In this document: positions 11,777 through 24,127 of the stretch, in pieces
Layout of the letters: each line of letters begins with the position of its first letter
Numbering within the stretch: position 1 is the stretch's first letter
NCBI RefSeq assembly: GCF_000002235.5
Contig: NW_022145613.1
Coordinates: forward strand, 15,639,883 to 15,703,882
Length of the DNA stretch: 64,000 nt
From: Strongylocentrotus purpuratus
Lineage: Eukaryota > Echinodermata > Echinoidea > Camarodonta > Strongylocentrotidae
Direction of reading: 5' to 3'
Position numbers and translations under genes: made by a program
Notes under the pieces: generated by a model
Databases searched by the model: none
Told to the model about the DNA's origin: nothing
Seen by the model: only the letters and a program-made list of their open reading frames with translations

Positions 11777-12990
11777 AATAGAAGAAGAAGTAGAAATTTA
11801 GGTGAAGTAATCAAACGAATTTAACACAGAACAATTGGAATTCAGATTGTTTGGTAATAACTTGACATATATTAGGTTAGGAGACATGTATGGATCGACA
11901 TTGCAATTTATAATAAAAAGTATAATTTCAACTAATGATGAGAGATATTAATTGGAACATCTAAATCTTGCAAGACAGTAAATGCAAGTAGTAAAATAAG
12001 TATTACAATTTCTAAGTTATATACTCATTCAGCATTTGGTACAAATAATTTCAAAAACACATCAGACCTCGCTGGCTCTATTATTCATAAATGAAAAACA
12101 CACAGAATCAGATTCAAATCGGATGTATTTCGACAGAGTGCATCAATAACAGATGGGTTCATGTGAGCAGTACTAAACTGCCCACGATTGCTATACATAC
12201 CATTAATTAATTCCCAAGACACCTACTCCTATCGCAAATACCTTTAGGTCATATAACTTCCTGTTTATCTGGGCAAGTAACCCTAGGATTAGTAACCTTT
12301 CGTAAATCATCCCCTTTTACTCGCCACCCCCGATTAGGGCAACTAATTAACTCTCCCTGCAGCTACCGCGGACAACTCCCCGTAAAAACAAGAGGCCTAT
12401 ACTTCTAGGGTAATTGATTAATCGAACCAGAAGTTTATCCCCAGACCACTACCATTTAGCTTTCTGTCCAAGGATGAAAAGTACTCCAAGGTTAATCATT
12501 TAAAAGCTTTTAAGGACGATTCGCTAAGACCATTATAAAGGTGGTGTATCTACTGTCTATTAACAATGAATACACGCTTTCGTTTGCATTTTCTGTTACG
12601 ATTGTTCTGATAACGAGTTTGTTTTCTCACAAGGCTAATATAAATTCAAGTAGAAGAGAGATTATTTTGTTAAGAACATATCTATTGACACTCATTTCAT
12701 AGGACTAATTACTCAATGTAAATTCAGTTTTTCTTGATTCCTTTTCTTTTTATTTCTTCGTCTATTCTTCTCTTTCGTTTATATATTTAATGTGTATTTT
12801 TTCTATAAGTCTTATTCGCAAAACGAGCCTATATACTTTAATAATTGTCCCTGCTTGTGTGTATACTGTTAATATTCTCTTAAATGTACTTATGTCATTA
12901 TATAAATATACAAATGTTTTACTTGAGTATTTTGTTGATATGAAAAAAGAAATGGAAGAAAATAGTTGGAGTTGAATGGAATAATTGTTG
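11777..12990. other. Intergenic, no gene seen
   Basis: AT-rich DNA with a locally C-richer patch at about 12190-12480 whose origin I cannot place. Open frames are short and shared by both strands, as expected by chance. Confidence 0.4.
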
Positions 12991-12994
12991 TTAT

Positions 12995-13661
12995 CCCCTC
13001 TATCTCTGAAGGGACCCATTTAAATAAATGATAAGTAACACCATAAACCTGCAACATGTTGAAAATACCATGTATCTTTCTTTAGGAGTCTAGCCATCTG
13101 ATTGGTCGAAATTGGGGTCGTGATTTTAGCCTGTCCGCCTACCGGTCAATATTTGTTTTAAAAGATGTCCGCTTGCCCCGGTAACGTGCCGCATACACAG
13201 ATCCTGAGATCCCTAATGGTTAACGTGTAAAACGTTTATTTGTGTGAGCGCGGATACCATACAATGATTCTGCGATTTGGACGCTAATTTCAGGTTTTTT
13301 AATTGCTGAGAACCCCATTGGTTTACGTGTAAAAAGTTCCTTTGTTATACATCATGCCGATAACCCATCGGAGCGCGCCTCGGGGTCAGTTTAGGATGTA
13401 ACGTCCCCCTGAGCCTTCAGAATCAGCGATGCCTCTCATAGCAGTCAATATATTTATAATATCAAATAATCCTAGTACACAATGCCCACCCCCCACTCCG
13501 GGGTCGGAATGACCGCATGCGTGTTTCCAAAATGTCCGGTAAATGGGGTACTTTTCACGCACCAGTCCGGCTCGTACATACGCAAAAAAGACTTTACACA
13601 CCGGACTCATAGGGTGTTTTCAAAAGGAGGGAACACGCATATGCGTACCCTAAATAACACT

Positions 13662-13692
<31 letters not shown>

Positions 13693-14730
13693 CGAAACAC
13701 AATACAACTGTCCCATGCGGAAATGTCAATGAAAGATAAAATGTTTCATCATCTCTAATTATAGCAAATGGCGTCATAGTGCGTTGCCATCGTAGTAAGA
13801 CGTATGTATGCATTCATAATGAGTGCGCAAGTGAATTAGATTGTACTAAGAAGAGAAGGGTACAATAAAATGTAATGTTTGTTCTTGAATTCAAAATAAT
13901 GTGCATAAACAGTATGGAGAGAGGAAGAGAGAGAGAGAGAACATGAGAGAGTAAAGGGGGCGGGGGTAACAATTTACTGGCAATACAACCAAGTTGTGTG
14001 ATCATCATAATCTTCATACAATTTAGAGTCCTATGTCTTTGAACGAAACTCTGTATGCTTACAGAGGCAGAACTTTGTACCGTTTGAGATCAACCTAAAC
14101 ACAATTAACTGCAATAAACGGGGAGGGTATGCACACTCATATAATTCACTTCCATATCAACAATGGATCATTTATAATACGTCTGTCGTTTGTACCAATG
14201 GGTGGAAAGTACAGAAATAGAAACTGCGTGACATGAATATACGACGTATGGTTTAACAACTCGTGATTCCGATAAGGAAGATGGCGGATATCTACTTGCA
14301 TACCATGTTTAACCGTAGGCTTATGAGGCGATGGAGGGCCTTGCCACCGCAATATATTGAGAAAAATATTTTAAAAAACAAGATCAACATCTTCTTTTCA
14401 TGTTCTTTCATCTGTTGCTCATGATTGTTCTTCCACAAGATTTTTTTTTAATTTTTGTTCGTTTTTATTATTACTATTATTATCCTTGTTTTATTTTCTG
14501 TGATTTCCGTTTATATCACTTGGTCTCAATGTTTCGTTATATGTCAACGTCTGTTCACGGTCTTCAATGCTTTAAAGTAGTTACTTTCTCGGTGATGAAT
14601 AGTAAGACAAAATTTAAACCAACAAGACATTCTAGATTGATCGGCTACACAATGTCAGTGCTTTTATTATTACATTTCATTATTTATTATTTCAGAATTT
14701 CAAACAACTTGATATGTTGAATAAGCAATA
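12995..14730. repeat. Duplicated intergenic block, unit 1 copy
   Basis: Collinear with 41657-42770 and 43640-44192. Contains a G-run hAT-like patch (about 13480-13700), a GA-rich tract and AT-rich DNA. Reading frames recur in both copies but are interrupted and low in complexity, so I do not call a gene. Confidence 0.65.
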
Positions 14731-14782
14731 GTAACATAATATACATTTCTAAACGCTCTTTATGACATCAAATACCTTTCTC

Positions 14783-15085
14783 ATGGCTTCGTAACTATGA
14801 GGCCCCAGGATTAAAAAAACGTGTCGATGTGCTATATTAGTAGCCTTTTGTGAGGCATTAATCCTCATTACTGTCAGTTATGACTTAAGATCGTAGGTCC
14901 CTTAGTTGTTAAACATAATAGCATACACATGCTTAATCAGTCACGCAAAACGAACACTCGCAAGTTATTGTTCAATAAAATCTGAGCAAAGATACTATTA
15001 TCTAGATCTATTAGAAATAAATCAATGTCAAAATCATTCCATAATTCGGGTCAAAAACATTATTCCACCTTTATGATCAATAGTG
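14783..15085. mobile_element. Fragment of the hairpin element
   Basis: Matches the right arm of 29239-30171 from its tRNA-like part to its outer end (CCACCTTTATGATCAATAGTG), with more divergence than the other copies. Confidence 0.55.
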
Positions 15086-15089
15086 TAGT

Positions 15090-16948
15090 TATACATTCAT
15101 AAATGATAACTAATCAATTATAGGCTATACGTTACCAGTCGAAACTTTGTTAATTTAATTATTTGCATAAGTACCTATTTATACAAAGTCAGTAGATCTG
15201 AGTTATGAGCTACTTTAGAGTGAGCACGGTTGAAGATGAATGGAAGTAATAAGTATGGGTATGATAATAGAGATTTGAGGTTTTGTTTATTTATTTAAGA
15301 GAGAAATGACTAACAGAATAGAAATAAACGAACATTTGAAAGTACAAAATATGAAATTTCCTGCGAACTTGCTTAGTTATATTTGAATATATAATTTGTG
15401 TATTATTGATGTTCTATTGATTTGCTAAATTGTGAGCAAAATTATGTTATTGTTTGAATATTGGATAAACACCTTTAAGAGGCAAAGAGGAAAAAATGGT
15501 TGAGGATGAATGCTCTCCGGTGCAGAATATTGTGTACAAATGGAAGAAAAATTTCAAAGATCAAGATGTCAACAAATCCCCATAATTCTCATTATCTGTA
15601 GCCACGGGGAGGTTACTTTTATCCATACTCCGAAATGTAATATTTTATCATATATTGATCTTCAATTAAGATAGTCAACAGAGGAAGACAACAACAATGA
15701 GTTGAAAGGTAAACGGAGCAAGCAAGAAATTTATTCGTGTACGGTACGGAAAATGGAAAATGCTCATTGCTAAAAAGAAATTTCTTGTACAAAAATAAAC
15801 CCAAATCTACTCTATGAAAGGAAGACCAAAAAGGTGCTGATATGACTCTGTATTGATAAATTTAAATGATATGTAAGGCCAAATTAAAAAAAAACTTGTT
15901 TAGCGTCCTGTTTTTTCGAAAAATAGGAAGGAGGAGGCCCTTCTTTTTGTCTTGTTTTTCAAAATGGCCTCTCAAAATGGCCGTTCGGTAGACTTTCCCT
16001 GACAGTCGGGCTATTTTTCAAAATGGCCGCCGACAATTTTTTTTTTTTTTTTAATCAGAAATAGATCCATTTTAGCAATGTTTTTCATGTTTTTTTTCTT
16101 TAAAGAAAAAAAAAAAAAAATCACTGTCAAAATTGAGTGAGTAATATTTTCGGCACAATTTAAAGGAAAAAAAAATCCAAACTACATCGATTGGTAGTTT
16201 AAATGGGCGTTCATAACTTCCTACATACCCTTAGGAGCCCCTTATCAAAGATTCACCAAAAAACAAAAACATAGTCGTAAAATGTCAGGGTCTTTAGTGG
16301 CAGAACTGGCGTATGTGCACGTAGCCAATAGGGACTTGTAGATTCGCACGAAGACAATGGGGATTGCTACGATCGACGTCCTTTAATAATGCACTGCCTT
16401 GAATGGACGTCACACGTATCAGTCCACGCAAATCTAAAAGTCCCTAATGTTTCGAAAGTGCCGAGGCCGATCGTGGGGGTGTGACCTTCTGAAGTTTCTG
16501 AATTTGGAGTCAGCAGAGCGGGTGATGCGTGCCAAAGTGTGTTTCTAAAGTTCTCAACAAATGTCGCTATTACAGACAGCTGACGTATGAGCAGAGTAGG
16601 CGAAAACTGAATATGATTCCGGTCGCTCTCTCAGAAATGTTGAGTCAATTTAAGAACATGTATGACTTTATTTTAAAAATTATATCACTTTTCTGTTTTG
16701 TCATGAATTATTTTAGTTTGATATATTCGAAATAGACATAACCAAAAATCAGAAATTTGCTGATCTTCAAATCGAGCACCATAATCGTATACGTTTACGC
16801 ATCACTTATATGCTAACTATGTGTATAGCAATACCATGTATCAACACGATGAATTGCTATTGTTAAATGGACAATAAATACGAACCTTTATGAACCCTAT
16901 GAACCTTATAAACCTAATGAAGTGATGGCTAAAAATCCCGTCACAACG
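15090..16948. other. Intergenic, partly duplicated in unit 2, no gene seen
   Basis: 15470-16250 matches 44225-44690, and 16575-16948 matches 51490-51850. The segment 16250-16470 is replaced in unit 2 by the 6.7-kb inverted-repeat-bounded insert. Several A and T runs. Confidence 0.5.
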
Positions 16949-17361
16949 GTTGAGTCCAGGGGCGTAAATCCCGGGGGGGGGGGGAGATGGAGGGGGGGGG
17001 GGGCTGCATCCCCCCTGGCTTGAAGTAGTGGGGTGGCCTGTACAATCATCCCCCCCCCCCCTGAGAATACAAAAAAAAAAGAGAGAAAAAAAAAAGGAAG
17101 AAGAAGAAGGAAAAAAATGTGATGGTTTTACTTTCAGCATAATGCATGAGTTTATGTTTAATGTATGTATAACTGTATAGCCTACACGTATACAGTATGT
17201 CACGATCATTAAGAGTAGTTGCGCGACGTGCGCGAACAAGCACTTCATAAACTTCAGAATAATTTTTCGTTATTTTGCAAGGCATTATTATAGCCTAGAC
17301 GTAAAGTGCGCCAGCGCGCGAGCGCTTAAAAATTGCAATCATGTACAGTAGATGCCCGGCT

Positions 17362-18346
17362 GCGACTTTGCGTTTTACACCCTGGCCTGGACCTTTTCCC
17401 AATAAATTTCAAGGAACCGACTGGGAAAAGTCTATCCATGACAAGATATTGCGCGCGCACGTAGCTCTTCTGCAATGCTCAACGTACGTCCTATATGTCG
17501 TGTCGCGGTACGCGGTACATGTACTTTTGTATCGAGACGTACGAGTGAGAGAAAACAACGAATAACAACAGAAGGAAATAGAGAAAAACAATAAATAATT
17601 AAAGAACAGAGAGGAAACAAAGAATGTCATAAGCAGAGAGAGAAAACAAAAACTAACTTGAAAGAAAGAGAGAAATTAGAGAAGGAATTAATCAAAGTAA
17701 GGAAAGAGAGAAACCAAATAATATTATGGTTTTTGTGGTTTAATTCCGCCTTCTTCAGGGTTTCAATTTTTGACGTGTAGCCTACTTTCAAATCATTTGC
17801 TGATTCGGACCCCCCCCCCTAACACACGTGTACACATATCGACACATACACAGACTACACTCGACATAATATGTGTAATGGTAATGTAATACATAAACTG
17901 TGATTTAAATATTGCACTCGTACCATTTTCTATTATTGTGGGATCACGTCTTTCATTTTTTAAATTCATGTCATTTGTTTCTAAGACCTAATTTCTCTAA
18001 TTCTCTTGACCCCTCTCCCTTCATATTTGTTTTCTAAGACCTCCCCCCCCCCCTCATCTCTCTCCATATTTGTTTTCTAAGACCCATTTCTCCCCCGCCC
18101 CCCCCCCCCCCACCATCTCTATTCATATTTGTTTTCTAAGACCTCTCTCTCTCTCGACCCACTCTCTCTCTCGTATGTATTTCTCAGACCCCTCTTTCTT
18201 TCTCTCTCATTAACCCCCTCTTCATATTTGTTTCTAAGGCCTCTCTCTCTCTCTCTTCATATTTGTTTCTAAGACCCCCCCCCCCCTCTCTTTCTCATTT
18301 CTTGATATTTGTTTCTAAGACCTCTCTCTCTCTAGCTCTTAATTCA
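17362..18346. repeat. Left arm of a large palindrome inside the hAT element
   Basis: An inverted copy lies at 19126-20096, almost identical by eye, with a spacer of about 780 bp. The arm includes a CT-rich minisatellite built on the words 'catatttgtttctaagacc'. Reading frames mirrored in both arms are not genes. Confidence 0.85.
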
Positions 18347-18595
18347 CACTTTACTTTGGAGATAACGAACTGAATACACATAATAATGGATGATACGTGA
18401 AAATATTTTTCTTCAGCGAGTAACAATATTTCACGTATTTCGCGAAAATTGATCATCCAATATTATAATTATTATTTAGATACTCCACAGAGATATTGTG
18501 ATTTATTCACCATTTTTTATAATATACTAGTACATGTACTTGTAAACTGCATCCATTATTATGTGTATTCAGTTCGTTATCTCCAAAGTAAAGTG
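18347..18595. mobile_element. 249-bp MITE with 46-bp perfect inverted ends
   Basis: The 46-bp terminal repeats (18347-18392 and 18550-18595) start CACTTTACTTTGGAG and end AATAATGGATG and match perfectly. The element sits at the edge of the palindrome spacer. No coding sequence. Superfamily not assigned; a clear target duplication is not visible. Confidence 0.75.
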
Positions 18596-19125
18596 CGGTG
18601 CACGCCTCTGCGCCCATGAATCCGCCTATGTTCAGATCTCTTTTTATCTACATGTGCATGTATTTTCAAATAAAAATTTCTTATAGTCATTTCTTGCATC
18701 TAAATCTTAACACACTGTCAAATTATCTGTTCAAATTTCTACTATTGTTTGCTTTCACTTTTACTACATATTTCTTCTTTATATAACTATTTATGCATAC
18801 ACATACTCCTGTATCTTTTGTATTACTTCTCTGACATTGAAGGATTAGATTACCTTCACGAAAAAAAAAAGTATATGAATGTAAAGCAGTAAATAAAGTG
18901 CAAATGAATTCATGTAAAACTGGTGTATAATTTCCTTTATATGTTATGTGTCTGTACATTACACTAGACAAAGTGATGAATGGAAAAAGAGAGAAAGAGA
19001 GGTCTTATAAACAATATCATGAATTTAAAATGAGAAAGAGAGAAAGGGAGAGAGAGACAGAGGTCTTAGAAACAAATATGAATTCAAGAAGTGAGAAAGG
19101 GAGGGGGTCTTAGAAACAAATATCA

Positions 19126-20096
19126 TGAATTGAGAGCTAGAGAGAGAGAGGTCTTAGAAACAAATATCAAGAAATGAGAAAGAGAGGGGGGGGGTCTTAG
19201 AAACAAATATGAAGAGAGAGAGGCCTTAGAAACAAATATGAAGAGGGGGTTAATGAGAGAGAAAGAAAGAGGGGTCTGAGAAATACATACGAGAGAGAGA
19301 GTGGGTCGAGAGAGAGAGGTCTTAGAAAACAAATATGAATAGAGATGGGGGGGGGGGCGGGGGAGAAATGGGTCTTAGAAAACAAATATGAAGAGAGATG
19401 AGGGGGGGGGGGGAGGTCTTAGAAAACAAATATGAAGGGAGAGGGGTCAAGAGAATTAGAGAAATTAGGTTATAGAAACAAATGACATGAATTTAAAAAA
19501 TGAAAGACGTGATCCCACAATAATAGAAAATGGTACGAGTGCAATATTTAAATCACAGTTTATGTATTACATTACCATTACACATATTATGTCGAGTGTA
19601 GTCTGTGTATGTGTCGATATGTGTACACGTGTGTTAGAGGGGGGGTCCGAATCAGCAAATGGTTTGAAAGTAGGCTACACGTCAAAAATTGAAACCCTGA
19701 AGAAGGCGGAATTAAACCACAAAAACCATAATATTATTTGGTTTCTCTCTTTCCTTAGTTTGATTAATTCCTTCTCTAATTTCTCTCTTTCTTTCAAGTT
19801 AGTTTTTGTTTTCTCTCTCTGCTTATGACATTCTTTGTTTCCTCTCTGTTCTTTAATTATTTATTGTTTTTCTCTATTTCCTTCTGTTGTTATTCGTTGT
19901 TTTTCTCTCACTCGTACGTCTCGATACAAAAGTACATGTACCGCGTACCGCGACACTGGACATATAGGACGTACGTTGAGCATTGCAGAAGAGCTACGTG
20001 CGCGCGCAATATCTTGTCATGGATAGACTTTTCCCAGTCGGTTCCTTGAAATTTATTGGGAAAAGGTCCAGGCCAGGGTGTAAAACGCAAAGTCGC
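19126..20096. repeat. Right arm of the large palindrome
   Basis: Reverse complement of 17362-18346. The small differences are mostly in simple-repeat lengths, which suggests recent formation or arm-to-arm gene conversion. Confidence 0.85.
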
Positions 20097-20099
20097 TGC

Positions 20100-21110
20100 C
20101 CGGCTCCCCCCCCCCCCCCCACTCAGTGTTATTTAGGGTACGAGTATGCTCGTTCCCTTCCTTTGAAAGCACCCCCCCCCACCCCTATCTCAGGACTGCC
20201 AACATTTCTGAATCCCCCTTTCGCCGGCTTTTCGCTGGCTTTTCCTGCCTTGGAGACCCCCCCCCCCCAAATCCGGAACACTGCTAAATGTACCACACCC
20301 TCCCCCCCCCCCCCCCAATTTCAGGTGAGCTCTAGTTGATCGAGGGGGACTGGGGGGCTGGGGGCCAATGTGTTTTACTTTTCAAAATGAAATAATCCTG
20401 AATGAGCTTTCAAAGCTAGCAGGAATTTCAGGAATTTGATCCCGGGATTCGATCAATTTTTCTATGATATTCAAGATATTTTATAACCCCCTTTTTACAT
20501 TTCTCAGGAGTCCAAGAGAGAGAGAAAAATACCCACCCCCTTTTTAAAGAAATCTCCGAGTGAAAAGTCAAATACACCCCTTTTTTTACAATTCTCGGGC
20601 CGGATTTTGTCGCGCGAAAAAATACCTCTTTCCTGGAGATTTTAGGAACGCACATGCGGTCCCTCCGACCCCGGAGTGTGTGTGTGTGTGGGGGGGGGGG
20701 GGTAGATGAAGACTGAAGTTCCAGACCTTGCGTATTCAAGACTTACAGTGGCCGTTTGTCTCTTCAGTTATTTCAAGGTAAGCCTTACACATTCTTCTTA
20801 TTTTTATATTTGAGAAAGGATTTGGCTGAGGAAATACAGAATTCATTAGATTTAAATAATAAACACAGTACATGTATCATTATATGAATTCCAGAAACAT
20901 TTTTTAAGAGGTGTGAAAACTATGAACGCATCTGATTGAGAGTGATAAATAATACGGTAACTGTTGCATTGCCCAAGTCCTACTCGGTGGTTGTCATTTG
21001 TTTACACCTAAAACTTAAGGGACGAGGGGGTGATATTTAAGGGCTGCAATGCATGTGATGTTTGTGTAGGTCTATGAATGAATTAATTTGTTGTTTATAT
21101 TGAATGAATT
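20100..21110. other. Interior of the hAT element, C-run rich
   Basis: Holds C-runs and inverted bits of the G-run patch at 13480-13700 (shared ACTCAGTGTTATTTAGGGTA on the opposite strand). No gene. Confidence 0.5.
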
Positions 21111-21116
21111 GAATTG

Positions 21117-22013
21117 AATTCAGATAAATAGGGCTTAAAAAGAATCGAAAATGGTGCAACGAATCGTCTTTTTTCTATAATGTTTAAATCAAACGTCTAA
21201 GCTTTTAGCGCTTCGCGCGGGAAGGGGAAAATGAATTCAGACGAAAACCAAGAGTCGAGAACAGTATACCCAATCGTCTGCTTTCTCTAATAATTTAAGG
21301 AAACGTCAAGGCTTCCGCGCTTCGCGCGAGAAGGGGAAACTGAAATCAGATAAATAGGGCTTATTAAGAGTCGAAAACGGTGCAACGAATCGTCTTCTTT
21401 CTATAATAATTAAATCAAACGTCTAAGCTTTTCGCGCGGGAAGGGGAAACTGAATTCAGACGGGAATTAAGAGTCAAGAACAGTACACCCAATCGTCTGC
21501 TTTCTCTAATAATTTAAGAAAAGGTCAAGGCTTCCGCGCTTCGCGCGAGAGGGAGAAACTGAATTCAGATAAATAGGGCTTATTAAGAATCGAAAATGGT
21601 GCAACGAATCGTATTCTTTCTGTATATAATAATTAAATCAAAAGTCAAAACTTCCACGCTTCGCGCGGGAAGGGGAAACTGAATTCAGAGTAGAATAAAG
21701 AGTCGAGAACAGTCCACCCAATCGTCTGCTTTCTCTAAAATAATTTAAGGAAACGTCAAGGCTTCCGCGCTTCGCGCGAAGGGGGGAAACTGAATTCAGA
21801 TAAATAGGGCTTATTAAGAGTCGAAAACGGTGCAACGAATCGTCTCCTTTCTATAATAATTAAATCAAACGTCTACACTTTTCGCGCTTCGCGCGGGAAT
21901 GGAAAACTGAATTCAGTCGAGAATCAAGAGTCGAGAACTGTACACCAATCGTCTGCTTTCTATAATAATTAAAGGAAACGTCAAGGCTTCGCGCGAGAGG
22001 GGAAAACTGAATT
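21117..22013. repeat. Dimeric satellite, about 222-bp period, about four copies
   Basis: Each period pairs two related about 111-bp halves, one with GATAAATAGGGCTTATTAAG and the other with AGAGTCGAGAACAGT...CCAATCGTCTGC. Both halves share TCGTCT and a GC-rich 'gcgcttcgcgcg' patch. Periods start near 21117, 21341, 21561 and 21790. Confidence 0.75.
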
Positions 22014-22125
22014 CGTTTGTGTGTGTGTGTGTGTGTGTGTGTGCGTGCGTATGTGGGTGTGTGCGTGTGTGCGTGTGTGTGCGTGTGTGTGTGTGTGTTT
22101 GTGCGGGCGCGCGTGTGCTCGTGCT
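22014..22125. repeat. (GT)n microsatellite
   Basis: Imperfect GT/GC dinucleotide tract directly after the satellite. Confidence 0.9.
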
Positions 22126-22216
22126 AGTATGTGATGGCGATCGCCGATCATCCCCCCACCCCTCGGTACGGATTTACGCCCCTGGTTGAGTCAGAAGATG
22201 TTTGTTGAGAATTGTT

Positions 22217-22346
22217 CAACTTTAATCGCCGCAGCCCATTGCCTAAACAACTCTGGTTGCTTTTCCTTCTTAGGAATCGGGTGAAAGGACTTCTCGAGTC
22301 CTTTCACGGAGGCATTTGTACACCAAAACGCTTGGCAGTACACCAT
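22217..22346 (-). pseudogene. THAP-type zinc-finger N-terminal exon, unit 1 copy
   Basis: From an ATG at 22346 the minus strand reads MVYCQAFWCTNAS, then SFHPIPKKEK and QWAAAIK. An N-terminal C-x4-C, an FHxxP step and a conserved W match the start of the THAP DNA-binding domain, which needs a later C-x2-H that is not in this exon. A possible donor (AAA|GTTGAA) follows. No further exon was found and the unit 2 copy is broken, so this is likely a remnant of a THAP gene or THAP-bearing transposon. Confidence 0.5.
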
Positions 22347-22431
22347 CTTCTTTGCGATAAGTACACACATAGATATACAATTCATAACGCAGTTACCCGC
22401 TGACACATCAAAATTCGGCAGGGGTACATTC

Positions 22432-22656
22432 CAGGCGCGTACGCAGGGGGGGGGGGGGGGGGGTTCTGGGGTTTAAACCCCCCTCCTTGTTCTGTTTTGT
22501 TTTGTTTTTTATTTATTCAAATTTTAAAAAAATACTTAAAAAAAAAAAATTATGCCAATGGCTGACCAAAAAAAGGTGACCTTACACCCCCCCCAAAGAA
22601 GAAAAATGTCAATTTTCAAATTTCGAGACCCCCCCCCCAAAAAAAAGTATGTTCTT

Positions 22657-22695
<39 letters not shown>

Positions 22696-22725
22696 CCCAC
22701 CGCTTATTCAGCGGCTGGCTGAGTC
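22432..22725. mobile_element. hAT-like element, right end unclear
   Basis: Starts CAGGCGCGTACGCAGG followed by G, A and C runs. Unit 2 lacks it near 52070 but is also rearranged there, so the right end and target duplication cannot be fixed. Confidence 0.5.
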
Positions 22726-23081
22726 GTGACGCGTGTCGTATTAAATAGTAAATAAAACCACCTGTAAACGCTCGAATGAGCTACTTTTTGTATCAAACAT
22801 GTTTTAATATTACTCCGGAAAGGATTATGAGACGTAAAGGGCTACTTTTATTAACCTTTATTGCTTATATTATCTTTACAATGATGTGGAATACATGAGT
22901 CTTCCTATTTCATTTAGTAATTACTGAGGTTTCATGATAAGCAAGCCTACTTTACACCATGACCCTTCTAAAATCCACATAATAATAAAATTACGAATAG
23001 TTCACGACGACCTTTACTAATTACTAATAATAAGATAATAAGATCATTAGAAGCGCATGTACTATACGAGGACAAAGTAAG

Positions 23082-23585
23082 CAGGGGCGGATCCACGTAG
23101 CGATTATTCCGGCCCGCCCCCCCCCCCTAGCCCCCCAAAACGATAAAAAATAGGATAATAACGTATAGTTAACCTTTATAAAACAAAACACAAAAGCGCC
23201 CCCTTCCCCCGCTTATTCGCCGGCCGGCTGAGTCGGCACTAAATTTTGTTTTATACCCCCCCCCCGCCGTCTGGATCCTCTGCAGGCGCGGATCCACGGG
23301 GGGGGGGGGGGGGGAGGCTGACGGGTCAACAACAACAAATTTAAAAAAAAAAAAATTCTCACGAATTAGGTGAAAAAAACAAAAATAGTGGTCTCACCCC
23401 CCCCCCCCCCGCCGCTTACTCACCGTCTGACTGAGTCAGCGCAAAATATATCTTGAAGAATTGGACAAAAAAAGTGCCTCCTACCCCCCCCCCCCCCCCG
23501 CTTTTTCACCGGTGGCTGAGTCCCAACTAATATTTTCTCACGTATTGGCCCCCCCCCCTCTTCCCGCCGGCTGGATCCGCCACTG
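23082..23585. mobile_element. hAT-like element, probably two head-to-tail copies
   Basis: Ends CAGGGGCGGATCCA and TGGATCCGCCACTG, with an 8-bp flank AAAGTAAG/AGAGTAAG (one mismatch). A second start, CAGGCGCGGATCCACGG, lies inside at about 23284. Unit 2 shows the empty site GGAGTAAGTATTG near 52480. Non-coding, rich in C and A runs. Confidence 0.65.
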
Positions 23586-23847
23586 AGAGTAAGTATTGTT
23601 GTTTAGCTAATCAAAAATTCGATGTTTTTCATTCATGATCAAATAAATATTCAATAATTGAAAGACATTTCTTTCTATATTCTCTCTTGCTAACGGTTAT
23701 TATGACTCCCCGTTCGATATTGCGTACTTTCTGATAATTCTCCTTAATCAGCGTCATATAGAAATGGGGACCTGATGTACAATTCGCATTCTCACCATTA
23801 ACATAACTGTGTACCTAATATTTCCAATAGGCCTACATACATGTACC

Positions 23848-24127
23848 CAGGCGCGTACACAGGGGGGGGGGGGGGGGGTTGGAGGGTTAAACCCCCCCCC
23901 CTTTGGTAATTTTTTGTGAGTAAACCCCCCTAAATTTCTCTAAAACCCACCCCTTTTGACCTTAACCCCCCCCCCCCCAACGGAGCAAAATGTGAAATTT
24001 TCAAATTTCGAGACCAAAAAAAAAAAAAAATGTGTCCTCTTACCCCCCCCCCCGGCTTATTCAGCGATTTATAAATGTTAAACCCCCCCCCCCCCCCCCC
24101 CTTGAAAAAATCCTGCGTACGCGCCTG
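23848..24127. mobile_element. 280-bp hAT-type MITE
   Basis: Perfect 8-bp duplication CATGTACC (23840-23847 and 24128-24135). Ends CAGGCGCGTACACAGG and, reversed, CAGGCGCGTACGCAGG. Unit 2 has the single site CATGTACTCATC at about 52740. Confidence 0.85.

Larger units (their letters stand above)
16957..22184. mobile_element. 5.2-kb hAT-type composite element
   Basis: Flanked by the 8-bp direct repeat GTTGAGTC at 16949-16956 and 22185-22192. The ends are 15-bp perfect inverted repeats starting CAGGGGCGTAAATCC. Unit 2 has the undisturbed site at about 51843-51855 with a single GGCTGAGT. An 8-bp duplication and CAGGG(G) ends are the hAT signature. No transposase is visible, so it is non-autonomous. 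Inside are a palindrome with about 1-kb arms, a 249-bp MITE, a dimeric satellite and a GT tract. Confidence 0.85.

Noticed and set aside
12190-12480. Possible mitochondrial rRNA insert (a CAGCTACCGCGG word)
   Set aside because: Only a few bases resemble the conserved rRNA loop; no neighbouring rRNA or mitochondrial gene motif follows.
17409-20049. Mirrored open frames in the palindrome arms
   Set aside because: Same DNA read in both arms; no conserved protein pattern and simple-repeat rich.
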